Below, one piece after another: positions 38,346-52,302 of a stretch of DNA of 64,000 nucleotides. The translations under genes and the position numbers were made by a program. The DNA lies in NCBI GenBank assembly GCA_008360975.2, contig CM039184.1:43595797-43659796 (forward strand). The letters run 5' to 3'. Within the stretch, counting starts at the first letter, position 1. Each line of letters starts with the position of its first letter. The stretch comes from Lichenostomus cassidix (taxonomy: Eukaryota > Chordata > Aves > Passeriformes > Meliphagidae). Below the pieces are notes generated by a model. That model ran no database searches, was not told the DNA's origin, and worked only from the letters and a program-made list of their open reading frames with translations.

Positions 38346-40197
38346 TTGGGTCCTCACATCTGGATGTTCCTCTTTCTAAATCATGTTAAGCCCAGATGTC
38401 AGGGAGTAGGATTTGGCCATTAAAAGTGATCAGAGTTATCAAGAAAATTCTGACTAGACTAGAAATACAAAACAATGGAGAAAAAGGCATTAAAAAGGCA
38501 GACTGAAAAATCTTGATTTAATTTATCCGTAGGTTAGCTTCTCACTGCTGTCACCGCATCACTTAAAAAAGAGGCAAATATAAATAAAACTTCATCCTAT
38601 ACTGCTGTTTTGAGAGACTGCTGTTTTGCAACTTTCTACATGTACAACCCATTCTTTCCTGAACTAAGTTCAGAATGCAAACACTGAGTTTGAAGGTCTA
38701 AAGTACATGGGTGGTTAAGGATATTGCATTCTCCTCCTCTTTCCAATGAAAAACAGCCACTGATACAAGGATTAGTACAGTGGTGTTGTTTTGTTTGTTG
38801 GTTGGCTGGTTTATTTTCATTGAGCCTTATTTCTGCTTACTTTGGTGCCAAGACACAAGAAAGAAATAGTTTTTTTAAAAAGAGACATCTACCCTTCCTG
38901 TGGCCAGCCCATAATTTTAATTTACATACAAAACTAGGGATTCACATTGGTGGGTGGAAAATTTTATATTTAGCTTACTCATATAAACCTTTTCACAAAA
39001 TCTTTTTCATATGAAATACAGATATTTTGTCATAAATCTACTGTTCCAGTCAGCAGACTAACTGCTTTTTAAAAAGAACCTCTTCTTTTCATTTGATGAC
39101 ACAGGATTTGTGGCCTTTTAGAGGTTTTTGCACCATTGCAGTGGTCAGAAATATTTTTTAATGCTTGCGAGAAGTTGCTTGTAGAAGAGTTGAGTGTGAA
39201 CATAAGATTCAGTCAAAAAGGCATTTGCAAAAAATGTTTCATACTTGTAATAGTCCCTCTTAACTAAAATACAGAATTATTCAAACTCTCCTCAGGGAAC
39301 TGGTATTGGTATGAAAGCCAAAATGTGACTTGGACTCTTGTGTGCTGTTCCCTCTGGAAAGTTTTGAAAGCTTAGAAACTGTGAACTATATTTTTGCAAT
39401 ATGCCACACAAAGTTTGGGAAAGTTGGAACAATTCAGGATGAAAATGTACTAGTAAGACATGATCCTGGGGAAATACAGGAAATGCTCAGCACTTCACAG
39501 GATTGGACCCTCTTAGCACTCTCAGGATCTGCAGTGCATCTGTCTGCAAGCCTGAGTGAGATTTTCATGGGAATAGCGTGGGAACACAGACATCGATGAG
39601 ATACTTCTTTGCTCAGAAACCAAAAATAAAATTCAGAACAAAATAAATAAAGTGATCCTGAAAGAAGAACAATTTTAGAACTTTTGAAAATGGAAGGATT
39701 TAAAAGGGCTCTCTTCATGGTAAGTGTAGCAATTAATAAAAGGTTTGATAGAAATCCTGTGTTTTAAAAGTAGATTTTATTACCTCTTGTGCCTATCCAT
39801 AGATGCCTACACAGAACTGTGTCTTTAAAAGAGAAATGGATGCAACACAGACAGGAAGATTACGAGCCAAGTAGCCTCAGCTTGAGGCTTCATTTACTAA
39901 AGTAATTGGCAAAGATCTTACTACAGCTCTGAATTGGATTCTGTATCAGTAACAATTTCTTTTTTCTCATGAATTAGAAATGTATCATCCATAGAAAACA
40001 AAAATATTTGGAATTTATGTTAGATAAATGAATGGCAGTTTTGAATATCTCCAACTTTTAAGTGCCCCATAAAAAGAGTTTACAAAATGGAGATTTTTCA
40101 GAGTATATCCTTCATCAGCTGTGGTTGGCTAGTGTTTGAATTCAAAATTATTATACCTGTTAATAAAGATAAAAATTGTGTTATCATTTTTGTGATG

Positions 40198-40219
40198 TAT
40201 GTCTACTCTATGTCTACTC
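40198..40219. repeat. Perfect 11-bp tandem duplication
   Basis: TATGTCTACTC is repeated twice without mismatch. Confidence 0.9.
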
Positions 40220-43200
40220 TAATTCTCACTGATTCTAACAATCAAAATCTTATAAACAACTGAACTAAAATATGGAACTTCTTACTGGAAAACGTTTTGG
40301 TATCAGAATGAAAGGTACAGAAATACACAGCATGCTCGATCATTTAGAGTAGAAAAGCATTTAGTAATTATAAGAAAAAAAGTGTATGTGTTCAAAAGTA
40401 ATATTTTTTTTAATGTGTTATTCTTGCAAAACACTACACTTTTATGCATGATGCATAGAAAAGTCTATCACGACAATCAGAATATTTGCAGAAATTTTTT
40501 TAGGCACTTGAAAGCCCCCAAACATTCCTTTCAATGGAATAGCATTATTATTTGCATTTTAAATATGAGAAAAAACAGATGTTTGTAAGATTTGTAAGTA
40601 GTAAAAAGATTGTCTGACTACTATTAATATTTTAGCAGCAGACCATGACTATCCCCAGCAGTCTTACTCTAAGAAAAGGAACAACTAGTCTGCCATCTTA
40701 CCCATGAGTAAACTCATACTAACTTTAACCTGCAACCTACATAGCTGGTTATTAAGGTGTTGAATGGAACCCAGAATCCCCTGCAGTCAACTGCAGAACA
40801 CTCCTCCTTCCTCCCAGGCTTTTAAATATGTCAGCAGCATGAGCAAAACTTCACAAATGTATTTCTCTTGGTTTCTGGGGTTTTATGGCATAGAGATCCC
40901 AGCTTGGCAGATAGTACCTGAGAATTAAATGGAATTACTGGTGAGATGGAAGACCTGTAACGAGTGTGTTGTCTGTGCTGGTGTGTCTCCATGAAGGCAT
41001 AGACTAAGAAATGTCAGTTCAGGCATTACTCAGTTAAACAAGGTGTTAAAAACCCTGAAGACATGTAATAGGAGTTGATCATATCACAGACCTTGAGCAG
41101 TGATCTTATTGCTAGTACTTCCAGCTGAGGAAATTGTATGGCAGACGAAACATATATTTCTCTGGTTTATTAACTGTACCAGAAGAACCAGGTTTTGGAG
41201 GTTTTGAGCAGAGGAAATTTGATACTCAGTTTGACCAGAGTTTAGATATTAAAATAGAAATGGCTATAATTGGATTTTTTTTTTCTCAAACTAAAGAAAG
41301 GAGATTAGGTTACAGGCATTTAGCATACAACAGCTGTGCAGATAAATCTTTTGTTTTCCAAAGAGGTTTTTCAAGAGCTTGGGATGGTTTTTAGAGCTTT
41401 CATTGTTGTAGCTGGATTACAAAACCTGTTTTGCATCATTTCCGTAGGCCCTTTTAGGAGTCAAACATCCCATTCCTTTTCAGAAAAGGAAAGTTCTCAC
41501 TTTTCCTTAATACATTTTTTTTTCTTTTCTCTGTCTTTGGGTTGTTTTCAGACATGCAATATCTTTTCAAATTTTCTGGAACTTAAATCTATTGAAAGAA
41601 ACAGAAATTACTGAATTAACTAAAATGCCTATTTTCTACTTTTTCACCCACAAACTGTGGTTTTGATGTATTGCATCTGTCACCCATAACTTTGAGAAAT
41701 GTTTAAAGGTTAACACACTAGGTATGCAGAGAGCAAAAGAACTCATTTCATTTCATCTCTTTTTCTCTTGAAAGACCTAGAGAGGTACTGACTCAGTAAA
41801 GACACAGTCTTGTGTGTGGTGGTTTTTAAGCTCATGGTCACTACATGTGCATGTTGAAGCATGAGCAAACTGAGATTCTAAGAATATGGTCAAATAAGCA
41901 AATATGATCCAGGTAGCATATTTTAATTTTTACTCTTCTTCTTTTTACCTCCACCTCCTGCCTGAGATAAAACCACTGTCACCTTTTGTGCTTCTACAGC
42001 TTGCCATTTTTCTTTTCATTGTGAAAGAAAATAGGGTGGTTTATGTTAATCTATGTTTCTCCATCTTTAAGTAAACCAAAAAGAAATATTATAATTGTCA
42101 ACTTATCAGGGTTGGTGATAACTTATTGAAATGCATTAGTTTGACACTTACTCTCTTATGCTCAGCCCTGCTACCTTGAAAAGTTAGATGTACTTTTTTT
42201 GCACAATCAAACATCCCCCTGATGCTCCCAAATCCATCACTGTTTCTGTCTGGCATGCTACTCCTCTCCTGTCTCCATCATCTCATGATTAGCATCACTA
42301 TTTTGTGACTCTGCAGCTTCCTGAGCAAAGAACTATGAGGTTCTGCAGAAAGTAAAGGTTTCATCATCATAAAAGAAATGTAACTTTTGTAGTAATTTAT
42401 TCTTTTATGCCTGTAATAAAGCTCAAAATCAAGAACCTCCTGGAGAATCTGCTTTAGATCCTTTCCCAGCTGGTCTAACAAAAGTAATATCACAGTGACT
42501 GAATTCACATGAGACTGTAAGCATAAATATTCATTCCAAAACATGCAAACCATGTTTTAAAAACTAGCTTCTTGGGGTTTACTATTTTATTTATTTAGTT
42601 AGAGAACTCGGAACAGTTGTAACAGCCTGCTGTAGCTAACAGTGGGAAGAGGCTCTGCAGCTGGGATTATCTGCAGAGATTCAAGAGAGCAAACTCACAC
42701 AGGATTAGTTTTAGTAAGTGTCAATAGCTGCTACTCTCCCAGTAGGTGTTAGTTGCTGCAATGCTCTACACCTGACTTTCTTTTGCAGAACATAAAGCTG
42801 AACACAGTGAGGTCTCTTTGACTAGCATAAATACTGATCCCTCATTTATAATATTCCAGAAACTATTGCAGAGTTATAGCTGCTAACCTCAGTGATATCT
42901 GAATCCAGGAGAATAACACTAGTGGGATACAAATATGTAGATAACAATCAACCTCTGGATTTGGGCTGAGTATCAGAAAGATCATTACAATCAGATTGCT
43001 CACTTACATATCTGATGATTTCTATAGCTAAGTTACTTTCATTTAGCTCATGAAGATGCAGCATTGGTGTTATGATAGTTTCTGGCACTTGCAGCCATGA
43101 AGTGAGCTTCCTCACTTTCATATCCCCACCCTTCAAAATTAGTAAGAGTGACTTGCTTTTCTCAGGATGAAGGGCAAAGAACTCCTTTGTTTTCTTTGAG

Positions 43201-45603
43201 GTGGCTAAGGAGAGACAAGCATGGCATGATTTTCTTGGGTTTAAATTTCCTTTTTATTTTGCAAGTAGGCTCTCACAGGAGCTTTGTAACTTGGACTCAT
43301 CATGTAACAGATTTTAGTTTCTATCATCACGATACAATGAATTTTTTATTTACATGAAACATGTTTTAAGGTTGTAAATTTTATATAAAAAGAGATGAGT
43401 AAAAACTGAAATCACCTGGGATCCCTGTCAGCCACGTAGAAACATTCCTCAGACTTCAGAGCTTTAAGGCAAAATCACATTTGTAGACATTACATGATAT
43501 TGGAACAAATGCAAAACATGAGATTCTAATTATATTTACTGTTGCCTTATAGAGCTGCGTGCCTTCTGGTTCCCAAATAGTTCCGTTTTGCCAGTGTTGC
43601 AGGGTTTATTGATATGTTTGTTATTGTAAAAGGTTTTATAAGATAAATATTAGCCAAAAAAATTACTTGTGAGCTTGGGAAAAAGCTCTCTGTGTAAATG
43701 AATCCTGATCAAACAGCTGGTGATTGATGAAAAGCATGAGCACTCTTGGGGCTGCTCCAGTTCTAGATGTAGTGTGTCACATCTCAGCTTTGGTGTTAAC
43801 ATTCAAGTTATGTTTTCTTTAGGGAAGAGATACATGTGTTTGGGGGAATAGGAGGAAGCACAGATTTTTGTTATTACCAAGAAGCCATATAAATGTCCCT
43901 CAACATTGAGCTAAAATTTAACTGACCCCATTTTCAAGTACTGTATCTCCATCCCAGAAATTAGAAGGCAGTTTAAGTGGAAATCAAATTCCTTATTTCA
44001 TGAAATCCTGGGAAGTATCAAAAATAAGTTTAAACATTTGCTTTTATTTCAAGCTGAATCCTTATATACAAATAAGATGAGGTCTAGCAATAGCTATATT
44101 GAAAAAAAATCATAATTATTTTTCACAAAATGTGTGACAGTAACTCTTGGGGTATTTAGGAACCAGCAGATGCTGCTGTGAAGACTTTAGTATCCCTGTA
44201 GAGAAAGAAATTAGTTTGTTATTATGGCCAAACTCTGCTTAATGGTCTGGACAAGCTGCAGACAGGCTTTTGTACTATCTGTCATATGAACCAGCTTCAT
44301 GTGATCCTCACAGATTTCAGAGCATTGGGAGCTTATCCTGATCTATGGACAGTCCATGATAACAGCAGGCAGAGCACAAGACAGTTATCCTGCATCTTTG
44401 TTTTGTACTTCCATTATAACAAGGGTCACACTCTGCCAGCCGAATGATGAAGACAGAGGAAATTATCAGACCACCCCAAATGCAGCCTCTTGGCAATTGC
44501 CTCATTGAAGGAGAGCTGCCAACTATCCAGCACTAACTAGAAGAGCTCTTTGTGCATGACCTGAGTGGCATAAAGAGGCTCAAGCAAACAGAATATCTAG
44601 TCAGAAAACAAAGTGTGGAGAGGCATGCAACTGACTGGAGGAGAGCACATGCAGGCAAGCATACAGCTTTGTACTTCCACTAGAATTAAATTCATAGTGT
44701 TGTCATAACCTTAGCCAGAAACATCTGAATGTGACAATAATTTCTTTTTAAAAATGAGATAATTGATGCAGCTTTATTGTTGGGTGGATTTTAATTGCCT
44801 TCCATTCTACTCTTCAGTAAAATTAAAGACCACAAAGAAGAAAGACTTTGCTAAATTCCCTGTCTAAAGCTGGTCTGTCCTGAAAGTTGATGGTTCTATT
44901 TTTTGTCTTTCCTCATCCAGATTGTGGGAAACTGAAAACAGAATTTTAAAAACTGCACATTTAATAAAATAATGTTTGTAATTAAATATGAATGAGAAAC
45001 TAATCGTTCTTGGGTTTTCTTCTATATTATTGTTATGTTTTCTATTCAATGCAAATATGGAAATATTATGACACTTTAAATTAATTAGAATTTTAGAAAG
45101 GGTCTTCTACATGCTTATTGTTTTAATCTGATTATTAGCATGAAGGACTTTGGTTTCAAAAGGTTAGAATTTTCCAGTAGAGATACTTGTTCAGTATTTT
45201 AGTGTAATGGGGATATTACTGAGGAAAAATCTGCTTGTGGACTGCAGTATTTCCCTAATTTCAAACCATCTGAATGATTATGGATTTTTTAATTTTGTAA
45301 AACAGCCTAGTTAATTTTTAACCACTACTTATCCAAATTAAGAAAACTGCATCATGCCTTCTAAATAAAAAAAAACAAAAAGTCTATTTAAGGACTCCAG
45401 GTTATACAGGACATATGCTGTTTAATGATAAACTTAATAATGCTTAAAATTTGTTATATGTTTGAGCATTGTTGACCCCAGTTTTCAGGTACAAACTTCC
45501 TCTTGTTTACTGGAAGAGAGTTCTCTGTCATTTGGTTCATTATCCTTCCTTGGTAATTGTATGTGGTGTTGATATTACCTCCTTTCTTTCTTGTTAAGAA
45601 TCT

Positions 45604-45636
45604 CATCACCCATACATCACCCATATATCACCCATA
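45604..45636. repeat. 11-bp tandem repeat, three units
   Basis: CATCACCCATA occurs twice, followed by TATCACCCATA, end to end. Confidence 0.95.
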
Positions 45637-46941
45637 TTTAGAGGATTTTAGATTTTTGTTTTGATCAGTTTAATAGAAAGAAGACAACAGAGGTATATTT
45701 AAATCTATATAATTGTTTCTGGTCTTAAAGTCAAAGATCTTCTCTAAAATATAAATATAACATTATTTTCAGTGTTTGCAATCATTGGATGTTGGTCTCT
45801 TTTCTGCTTCTGTTGCAATATAAAGCTCCTAGTTTTACAGAATAAGAAGATGGATTTTGTCTTGAAGCAAATAATTTCAGTGAAATCCACAGTTTTTACT
45901 ATATTTTTCATAACAGAAACATCCACTAAGGTGAGAATTTAGACCATGATATTTTTATTGCAGGAATAAGAGGTGAATAACATAAAAGTGATTAAAAAAA
46001 TAGGATAGGGGATTTATAACAGCTTGAGCTCAGCAATTGTGAGTCACCTGTGAAGTCTGGATATTCCCTTTCTAGTCAAATCTCCATATGTTAATCTTTG
46101 CCCTGGAGTTTTCCCTTCACCCTGGACAGTAACAGATATTATCTCCACATGCAAAATTGCAGAGAAATGCTTGAAAATTGAGATATATTGAATCATTAGC
46201 AAGGGAAGTTCCCAGCATTTTTACTCAAACACCTGAAAAAAAGCTGAATAGCTGACAGATCTTTATGATGGAAGGACATCTAAGAATATCCATTGTTGGT
46301 TGGATGGCACTGTTAAAAATGTGTTTCACATAATGCCAAATGCACTTAATCTTCTGTAATAAAAAAAACAAAAAGTGAATTTATTAACTTTTAAACAGAG
46401 ATGCTCTATCCTTTCTTGTAAAATTGAAATATAGAGACATTCCAATGTATTTATGAGATACTATAACAATAAATAGATGTAACCAGATAGTTATTTCAGA
46501 AATAGTGTGATACATGCTCCTCTTCAATAACTTGCCAGTTTATACAAATATTGGCCATCTAGTGCAGCCCTTTGCAGACGAGTCAGTCATGATAGAGCTG
46601 TTTATGTTACGTGAGTGCAAGGCACCAAAAAAAAAGTTTGTTTAATTTTATTCATAATGGCTTTCTCTGTAGGTTTGGAGTCAGTATACAAATAATGTAG
46701 CTTTGCCTACAGTTAAGGGACAGACAAGCTGTGTTCAGGTCATGCTCAGCCTTTTACAGTGGCTATCTTGCAGCTCAGCATACCCTCACCAGTGCTCCCA
46801 AACATGATTTGTCTTCTTTGCAGATGATGCCTCTTGCTTTCACCACCAGGACACTGCACACATTTATTCACTACACTGCTTCTAATCTGGAAAGCTATGG
46901 GAAAAAAAGGAAATCTTTTTTTATCCAAGATTGGAGATTAA

Positions 46942-47252
46942 ATACTGGGGGCTTCCAGTACCTAAAGGGGGCTTATAAAAAGGATAAGAGCATACTTTTT
47001 GGCAGGGCAATGGTATTAAACTGAAAAAAGAGTTGGTTTAGATGAGATATGAGGAAGAATTTTTTTACAATGAGGATGGTGAAACACTGGAGCAGGTTGG
47101 CCAGAGAGGTGGTGGATATCTCATCCCTGGAAACATTCAAGGTCAGGCTGGACTGGCTCTAAGCTACCTGATCTAGTTGAAAATAACCCTGCTCATTGCA
47201 GAGAGGTGACCTCTAAGCCCCTCCTAGCCCAAACTATTCTATGATTCTATAA
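46942..47252 (+). mobile_element. CR1 3' fragment, plus strand
   Basis: It begins GGGGCTTCCAGTACCTAAAG and continues through an ATACTTTTTGGCAGGGCAAT block, a GGTATTAAACTGAAAAAAGA block and GGTTTAGATGAGATATGAGG. It then passes through ACACTGGAGCAGGTTGGCCA and ATCTCATCCCTGGAAACATT to the tail AACTATTCTATGATTCTAT. This is about 310 bases of the CR1 3' region in the expected order with relatively few changes, so it is among the better preserved copies here. It is sense to the host gene. Confidence 0.94.
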
Positions 47253-50200
47253 TTGCATAGCGTTTTACATATACTTTACAGTCATATTTGCATACACAAT
47301 ATTTCCAGTGACACAGTTGCAATACAGCAAGGACGCACACAAAAAATTGCAATGTAACATTTCAAATAAGATTTTCACAATTTAAAAATTCCATCCTCTA
47401 ATTTGAAAGAAAAAGCTGAATATATTTCAGCAGTGGTCTGATAGGTTTTTCTTCCTCTTTTTCTCTCCTTTTTTATTTCCATTTTGTTCTTGGTGCTGCT
47501 GAGACCACATACTATTAGAAATATAGAGAGGAGCCTGGCATTGGGAGATGTTTGTTGAAAACTTTGAAGGGCATGTTGTCTGCTTTTTTCTAAAACACAT
47601 ATGATCTGATCATGCAGAAATTGTTTGTCTAGTTTTGCAATTCTTTGAGGAGAGTGAGAAATAATGTGAAGTTACAGTGAACCCATCTGGTCAAGCAGGA
47701 AAATCCGGTTTAATTGCTCCATTGCCAGAAATGTTAAATCACTTCCTGGGAATGCAATTCATTTGGAACATATGGAACTCATTGGAAGGTCTCCAGTGAA
47801 TTCAAAACTGTACTGAAGATGAGAGAATTTCTCATAAGTAACAATCATGTTTTCCCACTGGGTAGCATGTAAGCAGCATGTGTAGCTGTATTAACAAAAA
47901 TCTAAACAATAGGAGGACTGTCTGAGATCTTGTTGAACAGGATTTGCTCATGGTTTACTTTATGTTAAATTTTCAAGAGATGCTATATCCATTTAGCCTT
48001 CTTTTTTGTAGCTTTTGAGCAGCAAAAGTTCTGATGGAACTTTTAGCTTATTTGATATCTTAACTCAGAAGCACTGCACTCTGTTTAGAAAACAGATACT
48101 TGAAAGCACTCTACCTCACTGTACCTTTAAATTTTCTGGAACTTAAATTGCTTCTTCATCCTCCTTAACAGAAGTAGAAATGTTGTGACTTTCACATCTT
48201 CCCTGAGGCTTGATCATTTTATGCATCTCGAACCACAGCTTTTTACCTGGGTTAAACCCACTAAACCCTGGCAACCTTTAAGACTGCCATCTAACAAATT
48301 CACTAAAATATATGTTTCATTGTAAATCAACATATTTTAGTGATCATCAATTAGAAATATTTTATACTTCCAGGAAATAAACTGATGTGACCAATGGCAT
48401 TATTAACAATATTTAAATCTGATATGCCAACATGAACTAAAATCTACGTGTTGACGTGAATGATGATGATAGCTGTTTCAGAAGAGTTCATTCAAGCTAA
48501 AGGCACTGCCAGTGACTAGCAGTGCAATTATAAACATGATCAAAGCCCATTTAAGCCTGTCAGAAAGCCACCAGAAAATTATCTTCTCTACTTGTTGTAG
48601 TTATATTCCCATTGATTCTTGTAACTCTTTACCCCAAGCTGTTCATCTTGGCTTTGCATTTTAGACCTTCCGAAGGCTGTCCCCATCAAACTGTCATCTC
48701 TTTTCCATGGCACAGCTTATGATTTCAGTGCAGACACTCTTGGTTGTCACACCTTTATCCATCTCAATGTTGTCCTCTAAGCTTTCCTTAAAGGAAGAAT
48801 CATATCTTCTCTAGCTAACAAATCTCACCATTAAAGTGGGATATTAACCTGTCCCCATCCTTCCTTCTTTTGTCCTGATCCTCCCATTTTATTCATATTA
48901 ATGTTCCTTCATTCTTTCTTGTACCATTAAGGGTTTTTTTTCCCTGTTTGTTTGCTTCTTTCTCACCTTCTCCTCTTCAAAAAATTCTGTCTTTACAAAA
49001 TTCCTTCTTGGAGCAATGTGAATAGTGCATCTGGGGTTTTCTTTCTTATTTTCTTACTTATCTTAGCCAGTGTAAGCATTTAAGTCTGGGAAAGAGAAGA
49101 AAAATACATAGTAATTTTCAAAATTTTATCAACTTTTTATAAAAATTTATACATTATACACTTTTTCTTTCTTTGAAACTGAGACCTTGATTTACTCTCT
49201 GATTTCATTGTTTCTTTGGTGTGTTAATTTTCTTCAGTCTGTGGAAGTTAATGACTTTGTTGCATTACTGGTCATTCTTCTGAACAAATATATGTTTATA
49301 AAATGCAAGGAACTTGCTTTTCAAGCAAGAAGCTATTGTTGGTTTGAATAGTATTAGTATGATTGTATAATATTTTGAATGCCAAAATCAAACAACACAA
49401 ATCTAGCCAATCATAGTACAGGTGAAACAATAAGAATCACAAAAGGCATATATCAATGTATATCATCTAAGGCATTTTCTAATTGAAATTTTGTTGAAAT
49501 TTTATCCAGAAAATGCTATGAAACCCTATTGTATATAGCAGGACAAATCAAATCCTGAAATTAAATTTTCAAAGTTTGTTTTGGGAGTTCTACAGCAAAT
49601 CTGAAGCTGGTTGGTTTGTTATATTTGTCTATCTCTCCCCTTTTTCCTTGAATCTGCAATAGAAAAATCTGCTGAATAAAGGCTAGACTAATATAAGTGA
49701 AAAGGATGTAAAATTGGTACCTTAACTTATATGACAGTTCTGCATACATTGCCTACCCAATCTGATTTCTCATCCAGCCTTTCTTGCCTTGATCATATAT
49801 GCACTTTTTAAAGTTCTTTTTATATGTGTGACATATAAATTTCACTTTAGTGTTCATTCAATCTATAACCTCATTTTATTAGGAAAAATACTCTCAGAAA
49901 ATTCTTGTAAGTTAGTCTGAAAGAAAAGCATAATATGAAAAAAATTTTACATCCATTGAAAAAAAAAAATCTCTCACACAATTTCCCAAGTCAAGAAACA
50001 ATTACAGCTGTTTTGAAAACAAATCTATTATTTATGTCTGAGAATTTATATAAAAAGTAAGAAACTGGTATATTACAGAACAACATTTATTTGAGACTGC
50101 AGAAGAAAGATTAGGCATTTCAGGCTAATCTTCAGCCACACAGATTTTGTCTTCCTCCCTCAAAATTATTAAGTAATTTCCCAGTGGAATTTTGGGATCA

Positions 50201-50477
50201 TGTACTCTAGATGATTATTTCAAAATGTGATCATATCTTATTAACTCCATCTCCTCCCTTCTCTCCTAGTCCTTTCTAACAGTAATTAGTTTCACAATAG
50301 ATTAGAAGACACTCAAATGGGAACTGTATGTTTCTCTTCAGAGTGCTTAACATGGTGAGACCTCAGTTCTTTTTAGACCTTCTAGACACTCGCAAGATTT
50401 ACCTCAAGATTTCATAATGTTTCTCTAATATTACTGTTTTTTTAATAGTGGTATTTTTTTTTTTTTTTGTCTTTCAG

Positions 50478-50511
50478 GCTATGCCAGTTATTTCAGAGAA
50501 GGAGAAGGCTG
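50478..50511 (+). CDS. 34-nt short coding exon, same gene
   Basis: A very strong acceptor (a long T-rich run ending GTCTTTCAG) precedes 34 bases, followed by the donor CTG|GTGAGT. Entered in phase 0 from the exon at 17398-17538, it reads AMPVISEKEKA and leaves one base of the next codon (phase 1). The joined protein passes smoothly from KPKAG to AMPVISEKEKA, a charged and polar continuation of the linker. The exon is short and its length is not a multiple of three, so skipping it would shift the downstream frame unless another exon compensates. The next exon must start in phase 1. It was not found with certainty, apart from the 9-nt candidate at 55540. Gene identity is unknown. Confidence 0.72.
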
Positions 50512-52302
50512 GTGAGTAAATATTTACTCATTTCTTCATTTCCTTGTTGTATTTGTTTTTGGAATACCCTGTTACTTAACTAAGTGATAAAAGACAGGCT
50601 TCAACTGTGGGCTTTCAAACGTGTAGAATTACAGATCTGGCCAAGGTCTGTATAAAGGTTATACGTTGTTTCCTGAATAGGATAATTTCTCTTTCTAAAA
50701 AGAAATCCAGTTTTCTGTGTCATGTTAATAAGGATGTTTGAAATTGTCCTACAAATTTGAATTGCAGCTGCTCCTTACATGTCAGTATTCCTGTAGTTAC
50801 TAATTTGTTGTTTGGTGTTAACACCTATTATGATTTATTAGATGTCTCAATTAACATGGGTGCAAATGGGCTTTCTCAAGTTAGAACGTCTTGACTTTTG
50901 ACTTAGTGTAAATTTTACTGTCTGTCTTTAAATCTGGCAAGAAATTTCAGTTACCTGGAGTGTTTCACTGGAGATAATAATATTTGTTTTGGCTGAGTAC
51001 TTCTAGAATATTGAAAGATTGTTTTTTCATTCTGTTCCGTGTGTCCCCTGAACACTATATACGCTTTGGTGTTGGTATGTGAAATCCACTACTGATTACT
51101 TGCCAGACACTGTCAAATGGGTGTATTCTTGTGATAAACACTAGGGAAAACTCATCATGGTGCTAAGGCTCTTGAGAATCTCTGTTGGTTGCTTGTCATT
51201 TATTTTAATTGATTGTTTGCTACTGTACTTTGAATACAGTTTGAAAAATACCTCAAAATATCCAAATGCTACCTGGCATTCAGATTTATGTCTGATTTTT
51301 ATTAGTGATGTTTTCTTGCGTTATCCTGGTCCAGATTATTTCTTTTCTTTTGCTTATTAAAGGAGAGGGATAGGTAAAAAAAGTGTTTGAGGGGAAAATC
51401 CACAGTAACAATCGGTACTGTAAAAGCTGTGGAGCTGTCTGCTCAGGATGTTGCTACTTTAGCTGTTGAAGTTCAGAAATAATTCCCAAACTGTGACCCA
51501 TATTTAATAAGATTTTTCTTAATAGATTTCACAGGCAGAATTATTTGGTGTTTCTTTTTCTGGGGCAGTTCATATTTGGCCACATCTTCTAAATTATGTC
51601 AAAACGTGCAAATTGGTTACAACTGGCCTTACTATTTACAGCTAATTTCAAATAAAACTCAAAGATCTATGCTTAATTATTTGGTGTCAAAGCTACCTAT
51701 CATGTCAGTGTTGGTAATGATATAAAAGAATGTATTTTTAACATACACTTTATAACCTGTACAGATGCATATGACTCTCTCTCTCTTTTTCTTCTTTCTA
51801 GTCAGACTTCTGTGCTATGTTTTTTTTGTGGACAGTATTATATTTACTATTACAAATATTAAGTGGAACTTCATGCCACATGAAGTCAGTTTGCTGACAT
51901 TTTCATGCAGATGAGCACAAGCTAGACTGAGAATGAGTATGTGCTTGCCTTTTTAATTGGTTTTGGCTTTTGTTTAACTCTACAGCTAAGGAGCTGGTGA
52001 GATTAGGATGCGTTATTTGCAATATTAAGCATGTGTGAGGAAGGTGATTGTTAATATCAGGCCTTGTCACTTGGTTCTAGGGGTAGTAAGTGCTATTTTA
52101 GTAAAATGCAATTGGATCTTGATTCAGACATTCAGGTCCCATGCTTTACAATGTAACTTGTTGGTGTTTAATCATCGCTGCTTTCACTTCACCAGAATGA
52201 CATTACCGATAATCATGAATGAAAAAACCATCAGTAAGGTGGGAAAGCCTTCAAAAAAGAATATAACATATTTTTTTGTCTGCTGTAAGAGAACAAAAGA
52301 AA

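Larger units (their letters stand above)
17539..50477 (+). other. Very long intron, about 32.9 kb
   Basis: It starts GTGAGT and ends in a long T-rich tract followed by GTCTTTCAG. The interval holds CR1 fragments (22.7, 22.9, 34.9, 38.0 and 46.9 kb), the large GGGAAA purine tract at 37.0 kb, pyrimidine-rich low-complexity tracts at 27.5, 28.8 and 31.2 kb, and several short tandem duplications. No further exon with protein-like sequence was recognised, but small or alternative exons cannot be excluded. Single open frames of up to about 127 codons inside it show no family resemblance. Confidence 0.65.

Noticed and set aside
51775..51835. Very strong pyrimidine tract ending TTCTTTCTAG, resembling a splice acceptor
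   Set aside because: The following sequence has no good donor and no protein-like reading in phase 1, so it is probably a pseudo-acceptor.
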